A stretch of DNA of 64,000 nucleotides from contig RIBL01000015.1 in NCBI GenBank assembly GCA_003762875.1, positions 17,564-81,563 of the forward strand. The letters run 5' to 3'. Shown one piece after another: positions 17,969-27,521 of the stretch. Positions within the stretch are counted from its first letter, which is position 1, and each line of letters starts with the position of its first letter. The translations under genes were made by a program, and so were the position numbers. The notes below the pieces were generated by a model that did not search any database, had not been told where the DNA came from, and saw only the letters and a program-made list of their open reading frames with translations. Origin of the DNA: Muribaculaceae bacterium Isolate-110 (HZI) (GTDB taxonomy: Bacteria; Bacteroidota; Bacteroidia; Bacteroidales; Muribaculaceae).

Positions 17969-18751
17969 TTAACCGTTGGTGTGCTCGGATGTCACGCCGG
18001 CCAGATCGGGGTCGACCATGATGCGTCCGCAGTATTCACACACGATGATTTTCTTGTGCATCTTGATTTCCATCTGCTTCTGGGGCGGGATGCGGTTGAA
18101 GCAGCCGCCGCAGGCGTTGCGCTGGATGTAGACGACGCCGAGGCCGTTGCGGGCGTTCTTGCGGATGCGCTTGAAGGCGGCGAGGGTGCGTGGGTCGTCG
18201 ATGCGGGCTTCGAGGTCTTTGGCATTGGCGCGGAGCACTTCCTCGTCTTTCTTGGTCTCGGAGATGATTTCTTCGAGCTGCTGACGCTTGTCGGCAAGGA
18301 TGTGGTTGCGGTCAACGAGGCTCTCCTCGGCTGCGGCGATGTCGGCTGTCTTGGCGTCGATCTCGCGGCCATACTGGCCTATGCGCTTTTCAGAGAGTTG
18401 TATCTCGAGGGTCTGATACTCGATTTCTTTTGACAGGAGGTCAAACTCGCGGTTGTTGCGCACGTTGTCGAGCTGAGTCTTGTAGGTGGCTATCTGCTCC
18501 TGTGCCACCTGGATTTTGTTCTGCTCCTGGGCGGTCATGGAGCGCAGCTCCTCGATCTCGTGGTTGTACTTGTCGATGCGTGTGTGCAGACCGGCTATTA
18601 CGTCCTCGAGGTCGCGCACTTCCTCGGGAAGTTCGCCGCGGATGGTGCGGATGCGGTCGATTTCAGAGAGGATTGTCTGAAGCTCGTAGAGGGAGCGGAG
18701 GCGGTGTTCTACCGAGTTAGCCTGGTCGATTTTTGATTGCTCTTTGGCCAT
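17969..18751 (-). CDS. Coiled-coil protein with C-terminal C4 zinc ribbon
   Basis: 260 residues. Residues about 10-190 form a long heptad coiled coil rich in Glu, Lys, Gln and Leu. Near residues 210-250 are two CxxC knuckles (CGGC and CEYC) that make a C4-type zinc ribbon. This DUF164 (zf-RING_7) family includes HP0958 of Helicobacter and CdsZ of Chlamydia, which bind RNA or secretion partners; the role in Bacteroidales is unknown. It lies just downstream of the Nif3-like gene on the same strand. A -7 box TAACTTTG (minus, 18864-18871) lies inside the end of that gene. Confidence 0.9.
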   Translation of the reverse strand: MAKEQSKIDQANSVEHRLRSLYELQTILSEIDRIRTIRGELPEEVRDLEDVIAGLHTRIDKYNHEIEELRSMTAQEQNKIQVAQEQIATYKTQLDNVRNNREFDLLSKEIEYQTLEIQLSEKRIGQYGREIDAKTADIAAAEESLVDRNHILADKRQQLEEIISETKKDEEVLRANAKDLEARIDDPRTLAAFKRIRKNARNGLGVVYIQRNACGGCFNRIPPQKQMEIKMHKKIIVCEYCGRIMVDPDLAGVTSEHTNG

Positions 18752-18816
18752 ATGTTGATGTAGTTATTTGATTGCCGGGTTTAATGCATCATGGCTTCAG
18801 CCCGAGGCGGGTGAAG

Positions 18817-19611
18817 TCATATATAGGCCACGGGATTTTGCTCACAAGTGGCCATATGGACTGCAAAGTTAGGAAATTTTTGGGAAATAATGCGTGAAAA
18901 AATTGATTTAGTGCATATTTCGCTCTCAAAATGCCCGGTGTCGATGATGATTATCTTTTGACCGTGGTCGAGAAAGTCGTGATAACGCACGTCGGAGGTG
19001 ATGTATGCGTCGGCCCGTAGGGTTATGGCGGTGGTGATAAATTCGCCTCCCGAACCGCTGCAGAGGGCCACGGTGTGGATGTCGCCGGTCTCGCGGGGGC
19101 CTTGCGTGACGCGCACGGTCGGTGCGTCATATGCTCTTTTGACGGTCTCGATGAATGCGGCGCGGGTGATGCCGCCGGAGATGGTGCCGATGACGCCCAG
19201 TCCGGCGTCGGGGCTGACGGATGATGGTGAGAGCGGGCGCATGTCGGTGAGCCCGAGGCGTGAGCCGAGCTCGTGGCTTACTCCGCCCGGGGTGCTGTCG
19301 AGCGCGGTGTGGCTCGAATAGATGGCTATGCCTGAGCGTATGGCCGAGATGACGGCCTGCTCGGCGTTGCCGGCTCCGGTGATGGAGCGAAGTCCGCGAA
19401 ATATAAGGGGATGATGCGAAATGATGAGATTGCACCCTTTGGCGCGGGCTTCGTCAACAACGGCGGGGGTGATGTCGAGACACGTTATGACTCCTGTGCA
19501 CAGGTCGGTTGTCCCGGATGGTGTGACCTGCCAGCCGGTGTTGTCCCAGGATTCCTGAAGGGTGGGGGAGGCGTAGGCTTCGATGACGCTTATGATGTCG
19601 GCATGTGTCAT
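18817..19611 (-). CDS. Nif3/YbgI-like dinuclear metal-centre protein
   Basis: 264 residues, the short form without the PII-like insert. Family signatures are ESWDNTGWQV near the start, NLIISHHPLIFRGLRSI (the HH metal ligands) and YSSHTALDSTPGGVSHEL. In YbgI these residues bind two metal ions in a ring-shaped hexamer. It was often labelled GTP cyclohydrolase type I-like, but its true activity is not settled. The next gene downstream is the zinc-ribbon coiled-coil protein, a pairing often seen in this phylum. Confidence 0.92.
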   Translation of the reverse strand: MTHADIISVIEAYASPTLQESWDNTGWQVTPSGTTDLCTGVITCLDITPAVVDEARAKGCNLIISHHPLIFRGLRSITGAGNAEQAVISAIRSGIAIYSSHTALDSTPGGVSHELGSRLGLTDMRPLSPSSVSPDAGLGVIGTISGGITRAAFIETVKRAYDAPTVRVTQGPRETGDIHTVALCSGSGGEFITTAITLRADAYITSDVRYHDFLDHGQKIIIIDTGHFESEICTKSIFSRIISQKFPNFAVHMATCEQNPVAYI

Positions 19612-19648
19612 TTTTTGCGGTGAGATGGTTGGGGGAGTGTATGAAAAA

Positions 19649-19704
19649 AGAGTTTAAAGGTTATGTCAGGTCATGTGTAACCTAAATCATAAACTTTAAA
19701 CTCT
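19649..19704 (-). terminator. Terminator hairpin downstream of aspS
   Basis: Arms at 19649-19665 and 19688-19704 pair over 17 bases with one mismatch. It lies just after the aspS stop on the minus strand. The AGAGTTTAAAG motif in the arms is also seen near 1687 and 49686. Confidence 0.65.
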
Positions 19705-19724
19705 AATCTTTATGATGCTTTCAA

Positions 19725-21476
19725 TTATTTAAGATCGAGCTTGATCTGGAGCTCGTCGAGCTGTGTGTCGTCGATGGCCGAGGGTGCGTCGATCATCATG
19801 TCGCGTCCCGAGTTGTTTTTGGGGAAGGCGATGACGTCGCGGATTGAGTCGAGTCCGGCGAGTATCGAAACGAAGCGGTCGAAGCCGAAGGCGAGTCCGC
19901 CGTGAGGGGGTGCGCCGTATTTGAAGGCGTTCATGAGGAAGCCAAACTTGTATTGTGCGTCCTCCTCGCTCAAGCCGAGCAGGCGGAACATCTTGTCCTG
20001 CAGTTCGGCCTCATGGATACGTATGGAGCCGCCGCCGAGCTCGTTGCCGTTGACCACCATGTCATAGGCAGTGGCGCGCACCGCGCCTGTGTCGGAGTCG
20101 AGCAGGTGGATGTCGTCGGGGTTGGGGGCGGTGAAGGGGTGATGCATGGCGTAGTAACGCTGTGTCTCTTCGTCCCACTCGAAGAGGGGGAAGTCGACCA
20201 CCCAGAGGCAGGAGAAGTTCTGCGGGTCACGCAGACCGAGGCGCGAGCCCATCTCGAGACGCAGTTCGCAGAGCTGCTTGCGGGTCTTCATTGTAGGACC
20301 GGCAAGTATGAGCATGAGGTCGCCCTTCTGTGCGCCGGCGCGGTCGGTCCAGGTGCGGAGCTCCTCTTCGGTGTAGAATTTTGATACCGACGATTTGATC
20401 GAGCCGTCTTCTTCGACCTTGACCCACATCATGCCTTTGGCACCTACCTGGGGGCGTTTCACGAAGTCGGTAAGCTGGTCGAGCTGCTTGCGGGTGTAGC
20501 CGGCACATCCGGGGGCCACGATGGCTCCTACATATTCGGCTTCGTCAAGCACGGCGAAGCCTTTGCCGCCGGTGAGGTCTTTGAGCTCGACAAACTCCAT
20601 GCCGAAACGGGTGTCGGGCTTGTCGGAGCCGTAGAGACGCATGGCGTCGGCCCATGTCATGCGGGGGAAGGGCGCGGTGAAGTCGATGTCTTTTACATAT
20701 TTGAATATATGTTTTACAAGACCCTCAAACATGCCGAGCACGTCCTCCTGATTGACAAACGACATCTCGCAGTCAATCTGTGTGAACTCGGGCTGGCGGT
20801 CGGCGCGAAGGTCCTCGTCGCGGAAACATTTCACTATCTGGAAGTAGCGGTCAAATCCGCTTACCATCAGCAACTGTTTGAATGTCTGGGGCGACTGGGG
20901 CAGTGCGTAGAACTGTCCGGGGTTCATGCGCGAGGGCACTACGAAGTCGCGTGCGCCCTCGGGGGTCGACTTGATGAGCACGGGGGTCTCCACTTCGAGG
21001 AAGCCCTTTGAGTCGAGATAGCGGCGTATCTCGAACGCCATGCGATGGCGCAACTCGAGATTGGAGCGTACGCATGAGCGGCGCAGGTCGAGGTAGCGAT
21101 ACTTCATGCGCAGGTCGTCGCCGCCGTCGGTGTCGTCCTCGATGGTGAAGGGGGGTACCTCGCTGCGGTTGAGCACCTTCAGCTCTTTGGCTATGATCTC
21201 GATGTCGCCCGTGGGGATGTGGGCGTTCTTGCTGGTGCGCTCGGCAACGGTGCCGGTCACCTGTATCACCCACTCGCGGCCGAGTTTATTGGCGGCCTCG
21301 CAGAGCGAAGCGTCAGCGTCGCTCTCAAACACTACCTGTGTGATGCCGTAGCGGTCGCGGATGTCGACAAAGGTCATTCCGCCCATTTTGCGTGCTCTCT
21401 GCACCCAACCGGCCAGCGTTACTTCGCGGCCGGCGTCGCTAATGCGGAGTTCACCGCATGTATTTGTCCTGTACAT
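19725..21476 (-). CDS. aspS: Aspartyl-tRNA synthetase
   Basis: 583 residues from the ATG at 21476, in line with the bacterial AspRS length; a longer frame to 21551 adds 25 residues that run through the promoter and are not part of the family. The anticodon-binding OB fold (about 1-110) is followed by the class II core with [18 protein letters not shown] (motif 2), the bacterial GAD insert, and [13 protein letters not shown] (motif 3). It charges tRNA-Asp and, in some bacteria, tRNA-Asn; gatCAB is not here. A -7 box TAATTTTG (minus, 21498-21505) lies close upstream. Confidence 0.97.
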   Translation of the reverse strand: MYRTNTCGELRISDAGREVTLAGWVQRARKMGGMTFVDIRDRYGITQVVFESDADASLCEAANKLGREWVIQVTGTVAERTSKNAHIPTGDIEIIAKELKVLNRSEVPPFTIEDDTDGGDDLRMKYRYLDLRRSCVRSNLELRHRMAFEIRRYLDSKGFLEVETPVLIKSTPEGARDFVVPSRMNPGQFYALPQSPQTFKQLLMVSGFDRYFQIVKCFRDEDLRADRQPEFTQIDCEMSFVNQEDVLGMFEGLVKHIFKYVKDIDFTAPFPRMTWADAMRLYGSDKPDTRFGMEFVELKDLTGGKGFAVLDEAEYVGAIVAPGCAGYTRKQLDQLTDFVKRPQVGAKGMMWVKVEEDGSIKSSVSKFYTEEELRTWTDRAGAQKGDLMLILAGPTMKTRKQLCELRLEMGSRLGLRDPQNFSCLWVVDFPLFEWDEETQRYYAMHHPFTAPNPDDIHLLDSDTGAVRATAYDMVVNGNELGGGSIRIHEAELQDKMFRLLGLSEEDAQYKFGFLMNAFKYGAPPHGGLAFGFDRFVSILAGLDSIRDVIAFPKNNSGRDMMIDAPSAIDDTQLDELQIKLDLK

Positions 21477-21512
21477 AGATTTTTCGGTTATAATGTGCAA
21501 AATTATAAAGAA

Positions 21513-21541
21513 TTGGCGAAACCTTAAGAAGATTTCGCCAA
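21513..21541 (-). terminator. 9-bp inverted repeat between cysK and aspS
   Basis: TTGGCGAAA (21513-21521) and TTTCGCCAA (21533-21541) are perfect arms with an 11-base loop. On the minus strand the stem is followed by TTCTTTATAATTTT, so it can end the cysK transcript. It also overlaps the aspS promoter and could be an operator instead. Confidence 0.5.
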
Positions 21542-21596
21542 AAAAATCCATGAGGATGCAGATATGCGGGTTATTTGATGAGAGAAGTTGAGGCTT

Positions 21597-22532
21597 TTAT
21601 TCCGGCCGGTCGAAGATTGGAGTAGAGAGGTAGCGGTCGCCGGTGTCGGGGAGGATGGCTACGATGATGCGCCCTTCATATTCGGGCTGCCGGGCAAGGC
21701 GCATGGCGGCTCCGAGGGCTGCTCCCGACGATATGCCGGCGAGGAGACCTTCGTAGCGGGCGAGCAGGCGTGAGCATGCGGCGGCTTCGTTGCTCTCCAC
21801 GCAGATGATGCCGTCGACTACTGTGGGGTCGTAATTGGCGGGGATGAATCCGGCTCCGATGCCCTGGATGCTGTGCCGGCCGGGATTTCCGCCTGAGAGC
21901 ACCGGCGATTCGGCCGGCTCGACGGCAAAGGCTTTGATGGCCGGATTGCGCCATTTGAGCCCTCGGGCTGTGCCGATGAGAGTGCCGGCTGTGCCCACGC
22001 CTGCAACGATGGCGTCGACTTGTCCGTCGGTGTCGTCCCATATCTCACGGGCTGTGGTCGAGCGGTGTATGGCGGGATTGGCAGGGTTGTCAAACTGTGA
22101 CGGGATAAAAGAGCCGGGTGTCTCTCGGTGGAGGCGTTGGGCTTCGCGTATGGCTCCGTTCATGCCTTCGGCCGCAGGGGTGAGGATGAGCGTGGCACCA
22201 AGCGCGGCAAGGAGCTTGCGCCGCTCTATGCTCATGCTCTCGGACATGGTGAGTATCAGGCGGTAGCCTTTTACTGCGGCTATCCATGCGAGGCCGATGC
22301 CGGTGTTGCCGCTTGTCGGCTCGATGATGGTTGCTCCCGGCGAGAGGAGGCGGGCCTGTTCGGCAGTCTCTATCATTGCGAGGGCGGCGCGGTCTTTTAT
22401 GCTGCCGCCCGGGTTGAAGGCTTCGATTTTTACAAGTACGCGTCCTTTGAGGGCTTCGGCGCGCTCTATGTTGCACACTTCGAGCAGAGGGGTGTGTCCG
22501 ATAAGTTCGGTGAGTGAGTAAGCGATTTTCAT
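21597..22532 (-). CDS. cysK: Cysteine synthase A (O-acetylserine sulfhydrylase)
   Basis: 311 residues, fold-type II PLP enzyme making cysteine from O-acetylserine and sulfide. The PLP lysine is K46 in NPGGSIKDRAA, the substrate loop is TSGNTG at 73-78, and the glycine-rich phosphate loop is GVGTAGTLIG. It ends without a long C-terminal extension, so it is not a cystathionine beta-synthase. cysE is not adjacent. The upstream region (22533-22808) has no sign of a riboswitch. Confidence 0.93.
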   Translation of the reverse strand: MKIAYSLTELIGHTPLLEVCNIERAEALKGRVLVKIEAFNPGGSIKDRAALAMIETAEQARLLSPGATIIEPTSGNTGIGLAWIAAVKGYRLILTMSESMSIERRKLLAALGATLILTPAAEGMNGAIREAQRLHRETPGSFIPSQFDNPANPAIHRSTTAREIWDDTDGQVDAIVAGVGTAGTLIGTARGLKWRNPAIKAFAVEPAESPVLSGGNPGRHSIQGIGAGFIPANYDPTVVDGIICVESNEAAACSRLLARYEGLLAGISSGAALGAAMRLARQPEYEGRIIVAILPDTGDRYLSTPIFDRPE

Positions 22533-22707
22533 ATAGTCTTGAGGTTTGTGTCAGGCGGATGCTGAAAATTAAACGCGTTGTAAGGGCGTATGGTTGTGCC
22601 GTGTGGGTTGTCGGGCCGGTTTTAGTGTGAATCTTTGCGGTATTGATGTGTGAGGCTGATTATTTTCTTGGGTAAATTTAATATTAAGGAAAATGTTTCT
22701 GTGAATG

Positions 22708-22740
22708 TTTGTGAAAATATAGAAATATTCCCTATATTTG
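22708..22740 (+). promoter_or_regulatory. Promoter of the Lrp-family gene
   Basis: TTTG (22708-22711), a 21-base spacer and TATATTTG (22733-22740) match the Bacteroidales consensus. The start codon is 69 bases downstream, leaving room for autoregulation, which is common in this family. Confidence 0.75.
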
Positions 22741-22808
22741 CAAAACGCATTCCGGGAAAGTTCCAAAATGCTGTCGTCTGATAATACACACGTAGAAAAA
22801 AGGTAGAT

Positions 22809-23282
22809 ATGGCTTCTAATTCCGAACGTCTTGATGAAACTGATGTAAAGATATTGCGCCTGTTGCAGCAGGACGCCCGTTTGACACTCAAAGAGATTGG
22901 TGCGCGAGTCAATCTCTCGTCCACGCCGGTCTATGAGCGGTTCAAGCGGCTTGAACGCGAGGGCTATATTTTGAAATATGTAGCAGTGCTTGATGTGGAG
23001 AAGCTCAACATGGGATTTACGGTGTATTGCAGTGTGAAGCTCAAGCAGCAGAATCTTGAGGTGGCCGACACCTTTGCGCGTGCCATGCTCGGTCTGCGTG
23101 AGGTCACGGAGTGCTACAATATATCAGGGCAGTTTGATTATCTTCTCAAGATTCAGGCGTCGAGTATGAAGACCTACAGAGAGTTTGTGCTCAATGTGCT
23201 CGGCACGATGCCGGAGGTGTATTCTTTCGAGTCGACTTTTGTGATGGACGAGCTCAAGCATGATTACGGCATATCGATCTGA
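22809..23282 (+). CDS. Lrp/AsnC-family transcriptional regulator
   Basis: 157 residues. The N-terminal helix-turn-helix (residues 8-60, DETDVKILRLLQQDARLTLK, then VNLSSTPVYERFKRLEREGY) is followed by a RAM/ACT-like ligand domain (about 70-150). Such proteins form octamers that sense amino acids and control amino-acid metabolism genes. It diverges from cysK, so cysK is one possible target, but this is inference. The 276-base spacer between them holds its promoter. Confidence 0.93.
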   Translation: MASNSERLDETDVKILRLLQQDARLTLKEIGARVNLSSTPVYERFKRLEREGYILKYVAVLDVEKLNMGFTVYCSVKLKQQNLEVADTFARAMLGLREVTECYNISGQFDYLLKIQASSMKTYREFVLNVLGTMPEVYSFESTFVMDELKHDYGISI

Positions 23283-23429
23283 TGTTACCAGGGTCGGAGG
23301 GGCTGTTGTCAGTGTGGGTGGCTATGATGTGTGTATTCGTCTCTTTTATATATAATAATGTGGTGATGTTGCAGAACAGGCACGATATGTTAATAGAAAC
23401 AAAAAAGATGCGAAAAAGTTGCTGAAATA

Positions 23430-23461
23430 TTTGCATGGTAAAAATATTCATTGTAATTTTG
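23430..23461 (+). promoter_or_regulatory. Promoter of the tRNA-tuf operon
   Basis: TTTG (23430-23433), a 20-base spacer and TAATTTTG (23454-23461) match the consensus. The first tRNA starts 55 bases downstream, and the four tRNAs and tuf follow without a clear break. Confidence 0.8.
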
Positions 23462-23515
23462 CATCGCAATTGAGCAAAACATCTATGCTCAACAGCAAGA
23501 GAACATAAACTTGTT

Positions 23516-23589
23516 GCCTCTTTAGCTCAGTTGGCCAGAGCACGTGATTTGTAATCTCGGGGTCGTTGGTTCGAATCCGACAAGAGGCT
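23516..23589 (+). tRNA. tRNA-Thr (TGT)
   Basis: 74-base cloverleaf. The acceptor stem pairs GCCTCTT with AAGAGGC, the T arm has GGTTCGAATCC, and the anticodon loop is TTTGTAA with anticodon TGT. CCA is not encoded. It is the first of four clustered tRNAs ahead of tuf. Confidence 0.95.
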
Positions 23590-23604
23590 CAACGAAACTT
23601 ATTA

Positions 23605-23687
23605 GGGCGAATACCAGAGTGGCCAAATGGGGCAGACTGTAAATCTGCTGGTTTATACCTTCGGTGGTTCGAATCCATCTTCGCCCA
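23605..23687 (+). tRNA. tRNA-Tyr (GTA)
   Basis: 83 bases including a long variable arm. The acceptor stem pairs GGGCGAA with TTCGCCC, with A as discriminator. The anticodon GTA lies in ACTGTAAATC. CCA is not encoded. Confidence 0.95.
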
Positions 23688-23697
23688 CACTCCAATT

Positions 23698-23770
23698 GCG
23701 GAAGTAGCTCAGTTGATAGAGCATCAGCCTTCCAAGCTGAGGGTCGCGAGTTTGAGCCTCGTCTTCCGCT
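23698..23770 (+). tRNA. tRNA-Gly (TCC)
   Basis: 73 bases. The acceptor stem pairs GCGGAAG with CTTCCGC, discriminator T. The anticodon loop is CTTCCAA, anticodon TCC. CCA follows directly in the genome (23771-23773), unlike the other tRNAs here. Confidence 0.95.
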
Positions 23771-23795
23771 CCACTTTTTTAAGCGAAAACACAAT

Positions 23796-23867
<72 letters not shown>

Positions 23868-23886
23868 CTATTTTCACACAGTAGGC

Positions 23887-23918
23887 GGCCTCGATAGTGC
23901 TTTTACGCTATCGTGGCG
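23887..23918 (+). other. Hairpin in the tuf leader
   Basis: CGATAG and CTATCG with flanking GCC/GGC make a short stem between the last tRNA and tuf. It may mark a processing point between tRNA and mRNA. There is no U-run, so it is not a classical terminator. Confidence 0.4.
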
Positions 23919-23963
23919 TCTTGTCAAAAAAGCAATCATTAATCAAGCAATAATAGCAAAGTT

Positions 23964-25148
23964 ATGGCAAAAGAAAAATTCGAAAGAACGAAGCCGCATG
24001 TTAACATCGGTACCATCGGCCACGTTGACCATGGCAAGACTACTCTTACCGCAGCCATCACCACAGTGCTCGCTAAGAAAGGCCTCTCAGAGGTTAAGTC
24101 GTTTGACCAGATCGACAATGCTCCCGAGGAAAAAGAGCGTGGTATTACTATCAACACCGCTCACGTAGAGTATGAGACCGCTAATCGTCACTATGCTCAC
24201 GTAGACTGCCCGGGACACGCTGACTATGTTAAGAACATGGTAACAGGTGCCGCTCAGATGGACGGTGCTATCATCGTAGTAGCCGCTACCGACGGTCCCA
24301 TGCCTCAGACTCGCGAGCACATCCTTCTCGCCCGTCAGGTGAACGTTCCCCGTCTTGTCGTATTCCTCAACAAGTGCGACATGGTCGACGATGAAGAGAT
24401 GTTCGACCTCGTAGAGATGGAGATGCGTGATCTTCTTTCGACTTACGAATACGATGGCGACGAGACCCCCATCATCCGTGGCTCTGCCCTCGGTGCTCTC
24501 AACGGTGAGCCCCAGTGGGAAGAGAAGGTTATGGAGCTCATGGAGGCTGTTGACAACTGGATCCCCCTGCCTCCCCGCGACATCGACAAACCCTTCCTTA
24601 TGCCTGTTGAGGACGTGTTCTCAATCACCGGTCGTGGTACAGTTGCTACCGGTCGTATCGAGACTGGTATCGTAAAGGTAGGCGACGAAGTTCAGATCAT
24701 GGGTCTTGGCGCAGACATGAAGTCGGTTGTAACCGGCGTTGAGATGTTCCGCAAGCTTCTTGATCAGGGCGAAGCCGGTGACAACGTAGGTCTCCTTCTC
24801 CGCGGTATCGACAAGAAAGACATCAAGCGCGGTATGGTAATCTGCCATCCGGGTGTTGTTAAGCCCCACAGCAAGTTCAAAGCTTCTGTTTATATCCTCA
24901 AGAAAGAGGAAGGTGGCCGTCACACTCCGTTCCACAACAAGTATCGTCCCCAGTTCTACATCCGTACACTTGACGTAACCGGTGAGATCACTCTCCCCGA
25001 AGGTGTAGAGATGGTAATGCCCGGTGACCACGTTGAGATCAACGTAGAGCTCATCAACCCGGTAGCTTGCGACGCAGGTCTTCGCTTCGCTATCCGTGAG
25101 GGTGGCCGCACCGTAGGTTCGGGTCAGATCACCGAGATTCTTGAGTAA
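23964..25148 (+). CDS. tuf: Translation elongation factor Tu
   Basis: 394 residues, full length. EF-Tu brings aminoacyl-tRNA to the ribosome as a GTP complex. The GTP-binding motifs are GHVDHGKT (19-26), the DCPGH switch near residue 80, and NKCD near 135. Domains 2 and 3 are intact. Codon choice is strongly biased, as expected for one of the most highly expressed genes. It follows four tRNAs and precedes tRNA-Trp, secE and nusG, the standard order in Bacteroidota. Only one tuf copy is seen here. Confidence 0.99.
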   Translation: MAKEKFERTKPHVNIGTIGHVDHGKTTLTAAITTVLAKKGLSEVKSFDQIDNAPEEKERGITINTAHVEYETANRHYAHVDCPGHADYVKNMVTGAAQMDGAIIVVAATDGPMPQTREHILLARQVNVPRLVVFLNKCDMVDDEEMFDLVEMEMRDLLSTYEYDGDETPIIRGSALGALNGEPQWEEKVMELMEAVDNWIPLPPRDIDKPFLMPVEDVFSITGRGTVATGRIETGIVKVGDEVQIMGLGADMKSVVTGVEMFRKLLDQGEAGDNVGLLLRGIDKKDIKRGMVICHPGVVKPHSKFKASVYILKKEEGGRHTPFHNKYRPQFYIRTLDVTGEITLPEGVEMVMPGDHVEINVELINPVACDAGLRFAIREGGRTVGSGQITEILE

Positions 25149-25184
25149 TACCACTCATAGGGTTAGCAGTTAACCCCAACCCAT

Positions 25185-25245
25185 AAGAAACCGGCCTCGT
25201 AGCGAGGCGTGCCATAATTGACTTCACGCGTGGCCGGTTTCTTTC
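25185..25245 (+). terminator. Hairpin between tuf and tRNA-Trp
   Basis: AAGAAACCGGCC (25185-25196) pairs with GGCCGGTTTCTT (25232-25243), a 12-bp perfect stem with a long internal region, followed by TCAT. It probably ends or reduces tuf transcription before tRNA-Trp and secE. Confidence 0.7.
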
Positions 25246-25247
25246 AT

Positions 25248-25320
25248 ACGGGACTAGCTCAGTTGGTAGAGCACCGGTCTCCAAAACCGGGTGTCGGGAG
25301 TTCGAGTCTCTCGTCCCGTG
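25248..25320 (+). tRNA. tRNA-Trp (CCA)
   Basis: 73 bases. The acceptor stem pairs ACGGGAC with GTCCCGT, discriminator G. The anticodon stem CCGGT/ACCGG holds loop CTCCAAA, anticodon CCA. It sits between tuf and secE, as is common in this phylum. Confidence 0.95.
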
Positions 25321-25336
25321 CTAAAAATAGACGCAA

Positions 25337-25537
25337 ATGAGTAAACTTAAACTGCTTACGGATATCGAGGAGTCATATACCGAGTTACGGTATAAGACTT
25401 CTTGGCCTACTAAGACCCAACTGGTCAAAAGCGCGGTAATCGTGCTTGTCGCTTCCATTATCATAGCTGCGATTATCTTCGTGATGGACCAGGTGGTAGA
25501 CACTATCATGCACTTTATCTACTCACTCGGACGTTAA
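25337..25537 (+). CDS. secE: Preprotein translocase subunit SecE
   Basis: 66 residues, the short single-helix form. An amphipathic region (about 8-28, with ESYTELRYKTSWPT) is followed by one membrane helix (about 34-60). SecE stabilises the SecYEG channel in the inner membrane. It begins 16 bases after tRNA-Trp and is followed 23 bases later by nusG, its usual partner. Confidence 0.95.
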   Translation: MSKLKLLTDIEESYTELRYKTSWPTKTQLVKSAVIVLVASIIIAAIIFVMDQVVDTIMHFIYSLGR

Positions 25538-25560
25538 CCCCTATCAGGTAAATCACGGCA

Positions 25561-26112
25561 ATGGCTGAAGAATTAAAGAAGGCTTGGTATGTGCTTCGCG
25601 CCATCTCAGGCAAGGAAGCTAAGGTAAAAGAGGTGCTTGACGGAGCAATCCGCAACACCGGCCTCGGCGACTACGTCTTTCAGGTGCTGATACCTACCGA
25701 GAAGGTTATGTCGGTGAAGAATGGCAAGAAGGTCATAAAGGAGAAGAATCTCTACTCCGGTTATGTCTTCGTCGAGTGCATTCTTACAGGCGAGGTACTC
25801 TATGAGCTGCGCAATACAACAAACGTTATTGACTTCCTGCGCGGACGCGGCAAAGATGCTGCGCCCGAGTCGTTGCGCGAATCGGAAGTGCGCCGTATGC
25901 TCGGCGCGGCCGACGAGCTGCTTGACTCAGCGTCGGATGGCAATGACTATATCGTAGGCGAGGCTGTCAAGGTAACCTCAGGCCCCTTCACCGGTTTTGA
26001 CGGAATCATAGAGGAAGTCAACCGCGAGAAGAAGAAACTGAAAGTGATGGTCAAGATTTTCGGGCGTAAAACTCCGCTCGAACTCGAGAACTCGCAAGTA
26101 GTGCGTGAATAA
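25561..26112 (+). CDS. nusG: Transcription termination/antitermination factor NusG
   Basis: 183 residues. The NGN domain (about 8-110, [20 protein letters not shown]) binds RNA polymerase, and the C-terminal KOW domain (about 130-180, [20 protein letters not shown]) binds Rho or ribosomal protein S10. It modulates elongation and couples transcription to translation. It lies between secE and rplK. Confidence 0.96.
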   Translation: MAEELKKAWYVLRAISGKEAKVKEVLDGAIRNTGLGDYVFQVLIPTEKVMSVKNGKKVIKEKNLYSGYVFVECILTGEVLYELRNTTNVIDFLRGRGKDAAPESLRESEVRRMLGAADELLDSASDGNDYIVGEAVKVTSGPFTGFDGIIEEVNREKKKLKVMVKIFGRKTPLELENSQVVRE

Positions 26113-26345
26113 CAATCGCGCGGTGTCCGGGCGCACGCTCGGTGCACAGGCTTACATCCCCTTCCGGGTCGTCCCCTCCAACGAGGCGGCATGGGAGAGG
26201 TTAAGTTTGTGATGAGTGCCGGAGACCACGGGAGATGTCACGACTGATGGACAGGACACAGTGTATTGGTTACGAAATCACAGCGTCGGCTCCGTTCACG
26301 ACGGCATCGTTTTAACCGAATCATTAACAAAAATTTAGATTTATC
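26113..26345 (+). promoter_or_regulatory. Leader region of the L11-L1-L10-L12 operon
   Basis: 233 non-coding bases separate nusG and rplK. The stretch is GC-rich and able to fold, with several short inverted segments. In many bacteria the leader before rplK carries the L1 binding site for autogenous control; I could not identify that motif with certainty. No clear TAnnTTTG box is present. Confidence 0.35.
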
Positions 26346-26789
26346 ATGGCTAAAGAAATTGCTGGACAGATCAAATTGCAAATCAAGGGAGGCGCAGCAA
26401 ACCCCTCTCCTCCAGTTGGTCCGGCCCTCGGTTCGAAGGGTATCAACATCATGGAGTTTTGCAAGCAATTCAACGCCCGCACCCAGGACAAGGCCGGTAA
26501 GGTACTTCCCGTAGTAATCACTTATTACACTGACAAGAGCTTTGACTTCGTTGTCAAGACCCCGCCGGTAGCAATCCAGCTCCTCGAGGCTTCCAAGATC
26601 AAGAGCGGTTCGGCCCAGCCTAACCGTAACAAGGTTGCCGAGATCACCTGGGACCAGGTAAAGGCTATTGCTGAGGACAAAATGCCCGATTTGAACTGTT
26701 TCAACGTTGCGTCGGCAATGCGTATGGTTGCCGGAACAGCCCGCAGCATGGGTATCACCGTGAAAGGAACTTTCCCCGAAAACATTTAA
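26346..26789 (+). CDS. rplK: 50S ribosomal protein L11
   Basis: 147 residues, full length, with the proline-rich N-terminal domain ([20 protein letters not shown] near 22-41) that contacts stringent-response and release factors and the C-terminal domain that binds 23S rRNA (about 75-147). It begins the L11-L1-L10-L7/L12 block and is 12 bases from rplA. Confidence 0.98.
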   Translation: MAKEIAGQIKLQIKGGAANPSPPVGPALGSKGINIMEFCKQFNARTQDKAGKVLPVVITYYTDKSFDFVVKTPPVAIQLLEASKIKSGSAQPNRNKVAEITWDQVKAIAEDKMPDLNCFNVASAMRMVAGTARSMGITVKGTFPENI

Positions 26790-26801
26790 TCTTCGATTGA
26801 C

Positions 26802-27497
26802 ATGAGTAAACTGACCAAAAATCAAAAAATCGCGCAGGAGAAGGTTGATGCAAACAAGGCTTACACACTCTCAGAGGCTGTGGAGCTTGTAAAGGAGATA
26901 ACCTTCACCAAGTTTGATGCTTCGCTCGACGTGGATGTACGTCTCGGCGTAGACCCCCGTAAGGCTAACCAGATGGTACGTGGCGTGGTAACACTCCCCA
27001 ATGGTACCGGCAAGCAGGTGCGCGTGCTCGTGCTCTGCAACTCTGACGCAGAGGCAGCCGCCAAGGCCGCCGGAGCCGACTATGTTGGCCTCGATGAGTA
27101 TATTGAGAAAATCAAGGGCGGATGGACCGACATTGATGTCATCATCACCCAGCCCGCTATCATGGGTAAGATCGGTGCCCTCGGCCGTGTACTCGGTCCG
27201 CGTGGCCTCATGCCTAACCCCAAGAGCGGCACTGTGACCGTCGACGTAGCCAAGGCTGTCGAGGAGGTTAAGAAGGGTAAGATCGACTTCAAGGTTGACA
27301 AGAACGGTATCGTTCACTCTTCGGTAGGCAAGGTGTCGTTTGAACCCAAGGCTGCCAAGGAGAACGTCCGCGAGTTTATCAACACTCTCATCAAGCTCAA
27401 GCCCGCTACCGCTAAAGGTACCTACATCAAGAGCATTTATCTTTCGAGCACCATGAGTCCGGGCATCAAAATCGACCCCAAGTCGATTGATGAATAA
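26802..27497 (+). CDS. rplA: 50S ribosomal protein L1
   Basis: 231 residues, the standard two-domain L1 of the mobile ribosomal stalk. [14 protein letters not shown] near residue 130 is the signature. L1 binds 23S rRNA and in many bacteria represses its own operon by binding the leader mRNA. It starts 12 bases after rplK and is followed by rplJ after 24 bases. Confidence 0.98.
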   Translation: MSKLTKNQKIAQEKVDANKAYTLSEAVELVKEITFTKFDASLDVDVRLGVDPRKANQMVRGVVTLPNGTGKQVRVLVLCNSDAEAAAKAAGADYVGLDEYIEKIKGGWTDIDVIITQPAIMGKIGALGRVLGPRGLMPNPKSGTVTVDVAKAVEEVKKGKIDFKVDKNGIVHSSVGKVSFEPKAAKENVREFINTLIKLKPATAKGTYIKSIYLSSTMSPGIKIDPKSIDE

Positions 27498-27521
27498 TCC
27501 ATCTAAAGCTGACTGAACAAA

